A stretch of DNA of 64,000 nt, from NCBI RefSeq assembly GCF_030272615.1, contig NC_081406.1:166949521-167013520 (forward strand), written 5' to 3'. Positions 45,111 through 56,947 of the stretch are shown in pieces (position 1 is the first letter of the stretch; each line of letters starts with the position of its first letter). The notes beneath the pieces were generated by a model that saw only the letters and a list, made by a program, of their open reading frames with translations, ran no database searches and was not told where the DNA came from. The position numbers and the translations under genes were made by a program. The stretch comes from Cryptomeria japonica (taxonomy: Eukaryota; Streptophyta; Pinopsida; Cupressales; Cupressaceae).

Positions 45111-45923
45111 TGTTAAAGTTTGGATCAGATTAGATATGTGAATAGTTTTTTTTTTAAACTTAGATCTTACTAAACTATATGACAATGAACTCTTGAGTGC
45201 AGGTTGCTGCACATATAAAGGGAACACAACTTAATGCGTAATTTATATGGGAGTCTGCTGAATGAAGCAGATCGATATCTAAAAGGCTTGCACATATAAT
45301 TACTGTACTTACCTATTAAACTCAAACTGCACCATGATATATACCTTACGGTATAGGCATGTCAATGGACAGACATGCATCTATGTATGTGGAGACATGT
45401 TGATGAATAGACATGCCTTCATGTACATGAAGACATGTCTCTTCATTGAGATGTCTCTACACCTAAGGTTATGCAAGACACCGATACCTTTAAACCGTTA
45501 TTTATTCGGTTGATAATCAAACACCAATTCCTCTTATCGTTTTAGTAGTTTAACAATTCTTTAATCGTTAATCATTATTGTTATGTGCAAGTAACAATTT
45601 CCATAATCGTCTTTGAAAAGAGATCGACTAAAGTCGATATGCACAGCGATAAATATATATCGAACTTATTTCATATAGAGAGTCGATTTGTATTGATCAA
45701 ATGAAATGATCAATATAATCAATACTTATAGATACGGTGCTCATATTCTGATTTGTATAAACAGTAATAAATATAAATTAATTATGTATATATAGATATT
45801 TGTATATATAATAATGACACTTATTATTATTACGTATATCAATATGTATATATTCATATCAACGATAATATGCATTACTTATACATATGAGACTTCTCTG
45901 ACTGAAGCTATAAAACATCAACA
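45111..45923 (-). repeat. 5' LTR of the full-length copia
   Basis: 813 bp, same ends as the 3' LTR, flanked on the right by AAATG. Confidence 0.93.
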
Positions 45924-46621
45924 AAATGCATTATGCTTCTTTGTTCTTTACCTAATTCATGGAAAAATTCCGTTTTTGCTATGACTGCTAACCTTGAAGA
46001 TTAAAAGATTGATGCACTTGTTGGAGCTTTGTTGGCACAAGAAATGAGGAGAAAGACTATGGATAGTTTGGTGATGCTCTCAGTATTGTTAGGGGAAGAC
46101 CCAAAGAAAGAGAGTCTAAAGGAGATAAGAATGGGCCCAAAGACAAGTCTAAGGGCAGATCTATAACTCCTAGTAAAAAGAACAAAGTGACATGTTGAAC
46201 TACAAAAAGAGAGGACATGTTAAGAAGGAATGCGAGATTCCAAAGAAACAGTTTGATTCCTCTACAAAGAAATCCTCAAGCTCAAGTGATGATGCTTTCA
46301 TTTATTCTCTTCATGTTATGACTAAAGAACATTGGTTAATTGATTCAAGATGCTTGTACCATATGACTCCTCATAAGGAGTAGTTTTTCATATATAAGTA
46401 TGGTGGAGGAGAAATCTACCTCGATGATAATTCTTCATATCCTATTGTCAAAACGGGAAAGATTCAGTTGTGTTTCAGTGATGGAAGAATAAAATATCTT
46501 TTAGGTGTTTTGCATGTCGCAAGTTTAAAAAAAAAATTAATATCAATTGCTTTGCTAAAAAATATGGGATTGCATGTAGCATTTGACAAGCATGGTTGCA
46601 AATTAGTAAGAGGAAACTTCC
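45924..46621 (+). pseudogene. Host copia gag end, zinc knuckle and protease
   Basis: It resumes directly after the target duplication. A knuckle-like YKKRGHVKKEC (46202-46234) has lost its first Cys pair. The protease reads WLIDSRCLYHMTPHKE, with the catalytic D-S-G changed to D-S-R. GKIQLCFSDGRIKYLLGVLH then KLISIALLKNMGLHVAFDKH follow. It stops at the next element's LTR. Confidence 0.8.
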
Positions 46622-48053
46622 TGCTCAGACTTGTGCAATTTTAGGTTTGCTCGTATACACTTTTACCTTGATTTAAAAAAAAGAAAACTCGGCATTTTCA
46701 TTTAAAATAACTTCTCTCATATCGACTTTTAAAGCCAAAAATGAACAAGCTCACAAAATAGGGCCGACAATGTCAGATTCATTTCAAAAGTTCACCAAAA
46801 TGCCTTCAAAAGCATTGAAAGTCTTTAAATCCCACTTTCATAAGTCAAAATATGAGTTTCGGTTCAAAAATAAAAAATCGGCCTCCTAAGTCAAGAAAAG
46901 CGATTCATCGCTACAATCTCACAAAATGCTTTAAGAGGCTGAATTTACTAGAATCACACAAAACTACTTCACATGTCGATAATTGGAAATCTCATGAAAG
47001 GCGTTTAAATACCGAAAATTTGGAAAACTCATGAAATGATTCGATACGCCAAAAGGGCGAAGGGCTTTCAAGTCAACTAAATAAGACGAAAATCACTAAG
47101 GCTTAATAAAACACTCCAAACGCCAAAAGTAAGCTTCATTTCAAAAAGCACACAAAACGCCCTTAATAGCCGAAGTTCACTAAACCCCACAAAAGCCTTC
47201 AAAAGGCTGAAAAAGAAGCCATCAAAATCGTGCAAGTAACTTTAAAATGCGAAATTGTGAAAAGCTCTCGAAATGACTTAAAGTCCCGAAAAGTTCAAAG
47301 TCGCACTAAAAGACTTCTTTAACCAAATTCATCGAAAAAGCTCCCAAAATGAGTAGATAAGTCGAAAATCATTAAACGCCGAAAATGAAGCTCACAAAAT
47401 GAGTCGATAAGCCGAAAATCATTAAACTCGCAAATTCATCTACTTTGCCGAAATATGAAAAAGAAAGTTTTCAAAACCTAAATTGCACGAAGAGCACTCA
47501 TTTCCCGAAAATCTTCAATGTCTCTGCAAATCGCAAAGAACATTTTTTTGCCAATACTCTTCAAAGTCAAAAGAAGAATACCGACTTCAATCTAGCATAA
47601 ACGTCTTCATTGTTTGCTTGAAAGTTTTCAAACCTCCTACATTGAGCGATTTAATCTTTTTTCATGATTCTCGGCTTGGATCATTATTTGTGCGGACTTT
47701 GCTCCTACTTCATTTTCGGCTTCAAAGAGGATTCAGAGAGGTTGTGGTGATTCTATCATTCTTGGCCTAGAAGACGTATCTACACGATTTTGACTTAGCA
47801 TTAGTGTTTCACTTGTGTTTTTCGGCTTGCTGAACCAAAATGAGAGTTTAAGTGGTTTTCGGCTTGAATGGCCAAGATGCATGACTTCTCCTTTAACGCT
47901 TTAAGACTCCATATTTCGGGCCCTGAGATGGTTTCGCAATTTTACCTTTGCTTCTGCGACCTCACTTGGACTTTCTCTCTTTCATTGGGTAGACTTAGAC
48001 CAAAAATGGGGGTCCCTGTCCAGGACGGGGATGGGTGTGCAATACGCACAACA
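46622..48053 (+). repeat. 5' LTR of the LARD-like element
   Basis: About 1432 bp, ends in GCACAACA followed by the primer-binding site. Contains many GCCGAAAA-like motifs and a 50-bp unit (47351-47400) followed by a partial second unit. Confidence 0.85.
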
Positions 48054-48055
48054 AA

Positions 48056-48071
48056 TGGCGACTCGGTTGGG
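48056..48071 (+). other. Primer-binding site, Tat/Ogre type
   Basis: TGGCGACTCGGTTGGG sits two bases after the LTR end. The TGGCGAC start is what a tRNA-Arg 3' end would pair with. Confidence 0.6.
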
Positions 48072-49185
48072 AAATGTTCCTGAACATTTCAAGGATGACT
48101 ATCCAGATCGAACCCCAGAATCTCTGGTATATACCCCACAAGACAATCAAAATGATAAAAGACAGATTCGAAATAAAAATGAGGTCGCAAATTGAATCGA
48201 GTCACCAACCTTGAAAATCAAGTGTGTGCAATGAGGTTCATTCCTGCTTAAAGAAAGTTGAGATATCATCGTTCAGTTATGCAAGCTAAGTAGGGTGAGT
48301 CTAACTCCAAAAGCAGCTTGGATATTGCCTCATTGCCAGTGAGCATTCATAGCCCCGACGAGGTTATCGCCTGTAAGCTCACAGAGATTGCTCTATTTCC
48401 AGTAAATTTTCTTTTTGAATACCAGTAGAGGTGTTTGCACTCCCAAAGCCAAGCAATTGGATATTTCTCTGCTTTTCAATTTCTTTTCTTTTGATTTTTC
48501 TTTTACTTTTCACTTTTTTACTTTGGCTAGTAGGCAATGAAGCCTTTGTGGGATTGAGCGTTACAATGGTCACTGAAGCAGAGCTTCAAATTTTCACTTG
48601 CAATGACTTCCCTCTGATAAAAGGAAAGACTTAAGCGATTTTAAGTGTTTAAAAGTGCAGTGATCCCAATGTTGGTGACAAAATGCAATAAGCAACTAAA
48701 CTTTTAGAATGACTAAGCCTTTAGACCAAATGAGCTGACTATAGGGGCAACCGTCAATTAGGTGCTCTACCAAAGTCGACATCCAAGAAACAGACGGAAA
48801 AACTTCTTGACTTCGCACACCAATGCTGAGAAAAGCAAACATACCCCTACAAAAACTGGCAGGGAGACAACCACTTCTGAAAGGACACCTACACTACAAA
48901 AGGCAAACTAAACTAAAGCAGAAAAACAAGGAAAATAAGCTAAAACAAAAAACAAACTACTCTAAGAACAAAAAACAAAATCTAACCTAACTATATACAA
49001 GGACAGACTGACTATACAAAATGTGGACTATATGCATGCGTCCCTGATCCATGATGATCTCTTAATATGTGCAACAACAACCGGACAATGTGGTCAGTTC
49101 TAAGTTTGGCTAGTTTGTCTTTGAAATCTTGAAAAGAAAATTTTCAATTGGCCACTCTCAAGTTTAACCAAGGCATCAGGCAAAA
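48072..49185. other. Leader region of the LARD-like element
   Basis: No gene. A/C-rich stretch at 48900-48990. Confidence 0.4.
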
Positions 49186-49188
49186 TTA

Positions 49189-50340
49189 TCAGTTGGGGAA
49201 GTTCATTAGGTCCGTGACTAATCCATTTACAGGTTGCTTTCCCAGAATATTCAAAATCAAATTGAACATTTTAAAATTAACAGCAGGAGGGAAAGAAACA
49301 ACCTGGCAAGTTTCTAAGTCATGTGGAGTGTTGGGCGGGAAAGCTTCAACAGCCTCAGGATGTCGCAACTGTTGGTGTAGCATCTCGATAGCGTCCGGTG
49401 TGTGTAAGTCGACATCAAATTCATCAACAGGTTGCCCAGGTTGAGAATCAGTCTTGAAACCGAACTTGAACTCAAGAGAGAGGGGTGCATCGCCTATTGG
49501 TGCATCTTCGGATTGCATGAACAGTACCGCTTTATGCATTTCTATCAGCACATCTTCAAACAACAGGGACTCTTCGATTGATTGACCGTTAAAAACGCCC
49601 TTGACGGACTCTTGGACTGCATCCTCCATTAGCGGGGCGGCTGCAAATTGCTCTTCAACTTGTGGTTGATCCACGGGGCTCACTTGGTTATCCTCTTGAA
49701 CACTGTCCTCACCAAATGTAGGGACAACATAACCATCCTCCATCACCTCTTCCTTTGGTGCAAGAACAACAAAATCATTTGCTGCCATAGTCTGATTGAC
49801 TGGTTCATCTTGCTCAACACTTGATAACTCCGTCCTTTCATCATCGAGGAGTGTGGTGTTGCGTTGATCTTGAGATCTTCTGTACTCGCCCGCAGCAAGC
49901 TAAGCACTCCACACTTCGTTGGTGATGCTCTCCTCTGGCTCTTTCGACAGTCCATATTGGGCTTTAACTTGACTGATTGTCTCCATGCATAGCGAGCAAG
50001 TGAATTCTGAGTGTGGGGTGCGGTGAATTCTGCACCACCAAGGTGACAGCATGTTCTCCAAGCATAACTCCTCTTCAAGACCAAACAGGTTCTCAATCCG
50101 ATCCTTAAATCTTGTAAACTCCTCAATGCTTGACAGAGGACTAGGGATATTCGGTTGTGCTAGCTCCTCCGGTTTGGAGATATCCCAAAAGAATATCTGC
50201 CCCTACAATGCAAGCTCAACTCTTGCCAGAAATGTAAAGCAACTCAACTCATCGTGCTCAGTCGTGTCATGAATCATGCAATGCCCTGCAAATACGAATT
50301 CGAACAGCTGCTTGGGATATAGTTGCAGACTTAGCCTTTG
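49189..50340 (-). pseudogene. Antisense reading frame of the LARD-like element, unknown protein
   Basis: A single frame runs about 384 codons on the minus strand from 50340 to 49189, interrupted only by TAG at 50203-50205 and at 49900-49902. The N-terminal half has HDELSCFTFLARVEL, GQIFFWDISKPEELAQPNI, FKDRIENLFGLEEEL and CRIHRTPHSEFTCSLC, a C-x2-H-x3-H-x4-C-x2-C pattern that could bind zinc. The C-terminal half is acidic (EEVMEDGYVVPTFGEDSV, SLLFEDVLIEMHKAVLFMQS). No family recognised. Tat-lineage elements are known to carry antisense frames; this may be one, or a captured host gene. Confidence 0.6.
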
Positions 50341-50343
50341 TTA

Positions 50344-52117
50344 GATCTGGAAAATTTCAGATTGCGGACAGTCTTCATGAAGCGACTGACTCAACATACG
50401 GACTCAGCAATATTTTTGTATTATCAAATTTTGACTTTTTTGGTTTTTCTGGTTTAACAGGGATCTTGCATATCCCAAATATAGCATTTAAATTGGCTCA
50501 ATGGACTAACTTGCTGCAAGGAACCTGATAAGGGGCCCTCCTTCTAGCGCCAATTCTGTTGACGTGGCTAAAATCGCATTGCTATGACTCCATCCGACCA
50601 ACGCAGAATAGAATGATCTCGGCGAGTATCCTATCCTCTCTTGATATACGAAAATCCCTAATGCTGCTTCAGTGGATCAATGGGGATGACCTCAAGGTTT
50701 CGATTGTCAGGTCTTGACTGCGGGATAACTCAGTGATTGATGTGTTTTGCTAGGAGCAAAGGGGGACTTACGTTTTGCAACAAGCTGGTCTGTTGCGATT
50801 CTCGGATTGCGAAATAAAATCAAAAGGGAAGGGTTTAGGAGACCTAAGGACAAGGATGATAACAGCTGATGCAGCGGGTAGACAGATTTCGATAAACTAG
50901 TTCTTGTTTTGCTAGAGATACCCTCACAACTAGACAAAAACGGTGCAAGCTCCAAAGGATGAAGGATTTTCAGACCGAAGACACTTGTTTTAGGCACCCA
51001 ATTATGGCACAGCCTAAGACAAACACCTGCAGTTGAACTAAGAATAGTTTGGGTTCAGACTAACCATGCACGGTAACCTGCAATCAGAAGATCCCCAACG
51101 GTATGAACCAAAAATGCATCAAATACCCCTCTACACTTTACCATTAAAATCCCTGCACTCTAAAATTAACTAGCTGAAAGAAACCATGCAAACAGACTAG
51201 AAACCAGATGATAAACACCAAATCAATGCCTATATATTGTTTCAGCTGCCTATTACAACAATTTCCGCAACATCTCTATGCTACTGCTAAAATCTAACCT
51301 ATTCTAACTACAAAATTCTAACCAACAAAATTCTAACCCTTTACAAAAGAAAGGCCTCTGCCTTTTATAGATTTTACAATATGAATCAGAGGCTAGGATG
51401 GACTGTATCCAAGGGTCATGATCTGTCTTCCAGAAGTTGGCAGCTTTAACCCATGCCCACTCAATTCCTAGTTATCTATCCAACCACTATCTCAACTACC
51501 TGCAACTATCTGGATTCAATTTGAGTCTATCCAGTAGTTGGACATAACTGTCCACAACTGACCTGTTTCCCCTTTGTTTCAAAATATCTTGAGTGGGGCC
51601 CACGAGCAGTTTTACAATAAAACAATTTCAGTTTTCAAAAACTGAACTTCTGGAATTAAATCCAGTTGTGTATTTCTCGAGCATGCATAGACTTGTCGCA
51701 TTCAGAGTGTTCTTTGGTCTTTGTTCCCGGTGGTGGACTTCAGCTTTGTGGTCTGGTGGCACAACGACATGCTTCCCAATGCTCAACTCCGATCTCGCGT
51801 TTATGCATCGCGTTCCTTCATCTTTCTTTAGCTTTCAGCGCTTGGCTCCTTGCCATTTTAGGCCTTCTCCTAGTTCTCTGCGATGGCGTCCTACAAACAA
51901 TCAATTTGAAAAATTAATTAAATTAATTTAACAAACATTAAATTTTATTTAACAACATCAGGCTTGGTCTTGGTGAAAGTTTGGGCTTGAGAAGCTCTTT
52001 GTGAGATGTATCTTTTAAATGTGTCTCACTTCTTTCATGAAGTTCGATCTGTCTTCTTGATTCGTTCTCCTTCTTAGACAAAATCCGAGCTATCTTAGGC
52101 AAAATGAGCAAACTTCC
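50344..52117. other. Non-coding interior of the LARD-like element
   Basis: Only short frames that look incidental. A polypurine tract before the 3' LTR is not obvious. Confidence 0.4.
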
Positions 52118-53600
52118 TGCTCAGACTTGTGCGATTTTAGGTTTGCTCGTATACAATTTTACCTTGATTTAAAAAAAAAACTCAAGATTTTCATTTAAAT
52201 AACTTATCTCTCATATCGACTTTTAAAGCCAAAAATGAACAAGCTCACAAAATAGGGCCGACAATGTGAGATTCATTTCAAAGGTTCACCAATATGCCTT
52301 CAAAAGCATTGAAAGTCTTTAAATCCCACTTTCATAAGTCAAAATATGAGTTTTGGTCCAAAACGCAATAATCGGCCTCCTAAGTCAAGAAAAGCGATTC
52401 ATCACTACAATCTCACAAAACGCTTTAAGAGGACAAATTTACTAGAATCACACAAAACTACTTCACATGCCGACAATTTGGAAATCTCATGAAAGGCGTT
52501 TAAATACTGAAAATTTGGAAATCTCATGAAATGATTCGATACGCCAAAAGGGCGAAGAGCTTTCAAGTCAACTAAATAAGTTGAAAATCACTAAGGCTTA
52601 ATAAAACACTCCAAACGCCAAAAGTAAGCTTCATTTCAAAAAGCACACAAAATGCCTTTAATAGCCGAAGTTCACTAAACCTCACAAAAGCCTTCAAAAG
52701 GCCGAAAAAGAAGTCATCAAAATTGCGCAAGTAACTTTAAAAATCAAAATTGTGAAAAGCTCTCGAAATGACTTAAAGTCCCGAAAAGTTCAAAGTCGCA
52801 CTAAAAGACTTCTTTAACTGAATTCATCGAAAAAGCTCCGAAAATGAGTCGATACGCCGAAAATCATTAAACGCCGAAAATGAAGCTCACAAAATCAGTT
52901 GATAAGCCGAAAATCATTAAACACCGAAAATGAAGCTCACAAAATGAGTCGATAAGCCGAAAATCATTAAACTCGCAAATTTATCTACTTCACTGAAATA
53001 CGAAAAAGAAAGTCTTCAAAACCTAAATTGCGCGAAGAGCACTCATTTCCCAAAAATCTTCAATGTCTCTGCAAATTGCAAAGAACATTTTGTTTGCCAA
53101 TACTCTTCAAAGTCAAAAGAAGAATACTGACTTCAATCCAGCATAAACGTCTTCATTGTTCGCTTGAAAGTTTTCAAACCTCCTACATCGCGCGATTTAA
53201 TCTTTTTTCATGATTCTCGGCTTGGATCATTATTTGCGCGAACTTTGCTCCTACTTCATTTTCGGCTTCAAAGAGGATTCAAAGAGGTTGTGGTGATTTT
53301 ATCATTCTCGGCCTAGAAGACGTATTTATGCGATTTTGACTTAGCATTAGCATTTTACTTGTGCTTTTTGGCTTGTTGAACCAAAATGAGAGTTTAAGTG
53401 GTTTTCGGCCCGAATGGCCAAGATGCATGACTTCTCCTTTTAATGCTTTAAGACTCCAAATTTCAGGCTCTGAGATGGTTTCGCGATTTTACCTTTTCTT
53501 CTGCAACCTCACTTGGACTTTCTCTCATTCATTGGGCAGACTCAGAGCAAAAATGGGGGTCCCTGTCCAGGACAAGGATGGGTGTGCAATATGCACAACA
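52118..53600 (+). repeat. 3' LTR of the LARD-like element
   Basis: About 1483 bp. Carries two full 50-bp units (52846-52895, 52896-52945) plus a partial one, against one full plus a partial in the 5' copy, which accounts for the length difference. TGAGCA at 52105 may be the true start. Confidence 0.85.
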
Positions 53601-54312
53601 CAGTGGATATTGAACCAATTGAAAGATCTAGATATTGTCTCTTTTATTGATGATGTTTCTAGATATATGTGGTTATAATTTATAAGGCATAAATCTAATT
53701 TTTCCACTGTGATAATGGAGGAGAATACCGTTCTAACGAATTTAATGAATTTTGTAAGCATGTAGGAAATGTAAGACAAAAAAACTCCTCCGTATACTCC
53801 AAAACATAATGGAGTGGCAGAAAGGTTAAATCAAACAATAATGGAAGAGATAGAAGTATGCTAAGTACTTCGTGGCTTGAAAGATGCATTTGCAAAGAAG
53901 TTGTAAGTACTTCTCGTTACTTGTTAAATAGATCTCCTTGTAAGGCTATCGATACAACACCTTATGAAGTGTGGATAGGTAAGAAATCTTCTAATTCTCA
54001 TTTAAGGGTGTTTGGTTGTGAGGCTTATGTTCATGTGCCTAAAGAAAAATGAAGTTGGATCCAAAAGCTGAAAAGTGCATTTTCATTAGATATGGTGATA
54101 ATGTAAAAGGATATAAGTTATGGAACCCACTAACCAAGAAAATCATCTTTTCCAAAGATGTGATTTTTAGGTAGCTTAGTGTTATTTCTGATCTTGAACA
54201 ACCAAAATAAAAAGATAAGGAAAAGAGATTGCATTTTGAAATTAAGAATAAAAATGCACCTTGAAAAGAATAGAGAGATGGACATGGGGATGAGGACGAG
54301 GAAGAAGATGAG
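53601..54312 (+). pseudogene. Host copia integrase (broken)
   Basis: Blocks LDIVSFIDDVSRYMWL, then CDNGGEYRSNEFNEFCKHVG (catalytic Asp kept), TPKHNGVAERLNQTIMEE, RYLLNRSPCKAIDTTPYEVW and SHLRVFGCEAYVHVPKEK. About 40 residues between the first two blocks are missing. It ends in an acidic stretch at the target site ATGAG of the next insertion. Confidence 0.83.
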
Positions 54313-56460
54313 TGGTGCAGGAGCACCTAGTTGAGTCAAAACTCCATTTTTGGGTTTTTCATGCTTATATGTTTGTAAAGTCTTGTGTTAGGTTGTTTTG
54401 AGTCATTTGTAGTGGTTTTGATCTAATTTTGGGCTTGAGAGATCAAATCTTGCATTTCAGGCCTTGAGTTGACAATTTTTGGCAAAAATGTGGAAAAGTG
54501 CCAAAAAGGTCTCCTAATGGTTTCAAGAGCATTGAAACATGTTTGTTTAGTGTTTTTAAGCATGTCTAAATGGTTTAGGCAAGTTTCTAAGGCTAGGATG
54601 TCAAAAATGCCTTTGAGAGCAAGAAAAGTTGTCATTTTGCTCAAGAAAGTTGTCAAAAAGGTCATTTTCTTGAAAAATGTAATTTAAAAAGTCTCTTGTC
54701 CGTACATGGGCATGGAAACCAACTTGAGAAACTATATAAGGCCTCTCCTTGTCTTGGGAAAGGTTGGTGATTGTATTTGCAAGAGTAACTCAATAGAAAA
54801 CAAGTGTTTTTTTTGGCTTTTATGACTGTTTTTCTTCCTTTTTGAGGGGCAGTCCCTACTGTAGCTATACAATCCGTACTGTACCTTCTTGGAAGTTGTA
54901 ATATGGATGTAACCAAGCTTCCCATGTAATTATTTCATCATTTTCTCTTTTGCAAAGTGTTTTTACAAAAATAATTGGAAACTAGGTACCTGCTGCCCTG
55001 CCAAGGATTTGGGGTTGCAAAATGTGTCAACTTGGTTGATCCAGGTTTGGGATCCCTCCAATGGATTCTTCCAAGTTGATCCATGTGTATATAATGTACA
55101 TATCTTTCTTTTTGTTCCAGAGAGATGTTGGGAATATGCAAATGAGTGATTACTAGGCAAGTGTTTGTCATTTGGCTGGTAACTTGAACAAAACTCATAG
55201 TTTGCACTCAAAAGTGATTTGAGTGAGCAGATGGATGTGACAAGAGCCTGGAGATTGGGCCAAGGGAATTGAGTATCTTCCTAGATGGCTTATTTAACTT
55301 GTTCTTACTTCAATCTTTCTTTTTTTTGTAACCAAACAGTGAGTTCACTGTTTTCATGAATTTGTAATTGGCAAAATGCCCATGGAATGCTTGTTGAGCA
55401 TAATCCAAGCCTTGCATCTTGAAGGCAATGTAATAGATGAATGGATACATGTTTTAAGACCTCCTTTATGGTGTTTTCCCATCTCCAAGTTCTTCATTTT
55501 TGCAGGTTCTAAAGAGGACAAGTTGCTGACTGGTAAAAGGCAGTAAAAAGCACAGTGGCAGGGTCAAATCACTGTTTTCCTTCTTGTGTGCCAATTGTTT
55601 GGCAAAATGGCCGGTGGTAGTGACTTGGACAGGGAACTCCAAGGTGTGGCAGATCCTCTTGAACAGCCTTAGGCCTTGGTTCATCCAGGAGAATGCAAAT
55701 CAAACAAAGCAAGTACCAAACCCTCACTAAACCCTCCTTTTGGGCCTTAAAATGTGGACAGTCCTCAAACACACCCCATGGAACTCAAAACCATAAAAAT
55801 CTTTGAGTATTCACTCCTAAAACAACATTCCAAACAAGTTTCATGGTGTAAATTCCCATTGTTGGGCTAGGCAAGGAAAAAGGAGCCAATTAGGCCTCCA
55901 CGGGCTAGTAGCCCTGCTGCATAACACACAAATTGGCAGTTTTTGTAAGATTGCATGAAACCGGTTGGAAAATGAAACATGGGCTTATAAAACATGTTGA
56001 AAGCCTTCCTAGAACTCCACCAAGTGTAGCTTGAGACTCCAAGACAATGTGCAGCCTCATTTGGGGTAAATGAACCTTATTAGTGAGTTTGAGTAAATTG
56101 TGGGTTATAGGCCTAAAACTAGAAGATGAGCATTCCATGAAGAGTTTCACTTTGCTGCCCCTGAATTTCCATGTGGAAATCTTCTAGTACACTTTGGAAT
56201 TGAAAGTTGAAGACCCCAAGAACCAGGCACAAGTAGTTGAAGATGGGAAGAACAAGCATTTTGAGTAGTTTTGGAGCATGGGAGTAAGCCATCACCAATA
56301 AGGGAGTTTGCTAGGCAAGTAGACCATGGAATCCTTGGCATTTCAATAACAAGATAGGTTGAGTGAACATACACATCAGATCCTACAAGGTTTTGGCCAA
56401 TACGTTGATTCTTTTGAGCAAGTTAGTCTTGTGAGCACGTTCCTACCAATCTCCCGATCA
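54313..56460. mobile_element. LTR-like insertion (2148 bp), likely solo LTR
   Basis: Starts TGGTGCAGGAGCACC and ends CTCCCGATCA with exact 5-bp target duplication ATGAG (54308-54312 and 56461-56465). Removing it joins the host copia frame. It has a TATA box TATATAAG at 54733-54740. No coding domain and no internal direct repeat was noticed, which favours a solo LTR; a small complete element is the alternative. Confidence 0.72.
54733..54740 (+). promoter_or_regulatory. TATA box in the LTR-like insertion
   Basis: TATATAAG lies 420 bp from the left end, which suggests plus orientation of the LTR. Confidence 0.45.
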
Positions 56461-56947
56461 ATGAGGGTCCAAAAATAGTTATTGATCAAACCAAAGAATA
56501 GGTAGAGATTGAGCATGATCAAGAACAACAAGAATCTCATACTCCTATTCTCAAAAGCTCCACAAGACAATGAAATCCAATTGACAAGTGTAGCCAACTA
56601 GATTTATATTATATATTTACTTTATCAAGTACTGATGATGAACCTAGATCCTATAGGAAAACTATTTCAACAAATGATTGTGATTCTTGGAAAGAAGCCA
56701 TGATAGAGGAGATGATGGCATTAGAATCATGAGATACATGAGATCTTGTTCATTTTCCCAAAGCAAGAAAATCCATTGGTTGTAAATAGGTCTACAAAAA
56801 GAAATTTGGAGCAGATGGTTCATTGGAAAAGTATAAAGCTAGACTTGTAGCTAAGGGCTACTCCTATAGAGGAGTTGATTCTAGTGATATTTTCTCTCTT
56901 ATTTTAAAATTATACTCTATTAGATTGCTTTTATCCATTGTTGTAGC
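56461..56947 (+). pseudogene. Host copia linker and RT start
   Basis: Continues the frame with EHDQEQQESHTPILKSSTRQ, DSWKEAMIEEMMALES, KSIGCK, KKKFGADGSLEKYKARLVAK and LYSIRLLLSIVVA. Ends at the 8-bp target site of the hAT-like element. Confidence 0.85.

Larger units (their letters stand above)
39700..45923 (-). mobile_element. Full-length Ty1/copia retrotransposon (6224 bp)
   Basis: LTRs at 39700-40506 and 45111-45923 start TGTTAAAG and end ATCAACA. The 5-bp target duplication AAATG is exact (39695-39699 and 45924-45928). The primer-binding site GCTCTGATACCA (45099-45110, minus strand TGGTATCAGAGC) fits initiator tRNA-Met. The polypurine tract is AAGAGGGAG on the minus strand (40507-40515). 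By eye the LTRs differ at about 50 of 800 aligned positions plus a few indels, mostly C/T and G/A. Coding parts carry stops and frameshifts. Confidence 0.95.
46622..53600 (+). mobile_element. Non-autonomous LTR retrotransposon (LARD-like) with an antisense frame
   Basis: Direct repeats of about 1.43 kb (46622-48053) and 1.48 kb (52118-53600) share both ends (from TGCTCAGACTTGTGC to GCACAACA). Just after the left copy lies TGGCGACTCGGTTGGG (48056-48071), a primer-binding site of the type used by Tat/Ogre elements (tRNA-Arg-like), giving plus orientation. The 4-kb interior lacks RT, protease and integrase but has a long minus-strand frame. No target duplication is seen, and host copia sequence seems to be missing at the site, so a deletion accompanied or followed insertion. 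Confidence 0.8.

Noticed and set aside
49148-49444. Plus-strand frame of 98 codons
   Set aside because: It overlaps the much longer antisense frame at 49189-50340 and has no features of its own.
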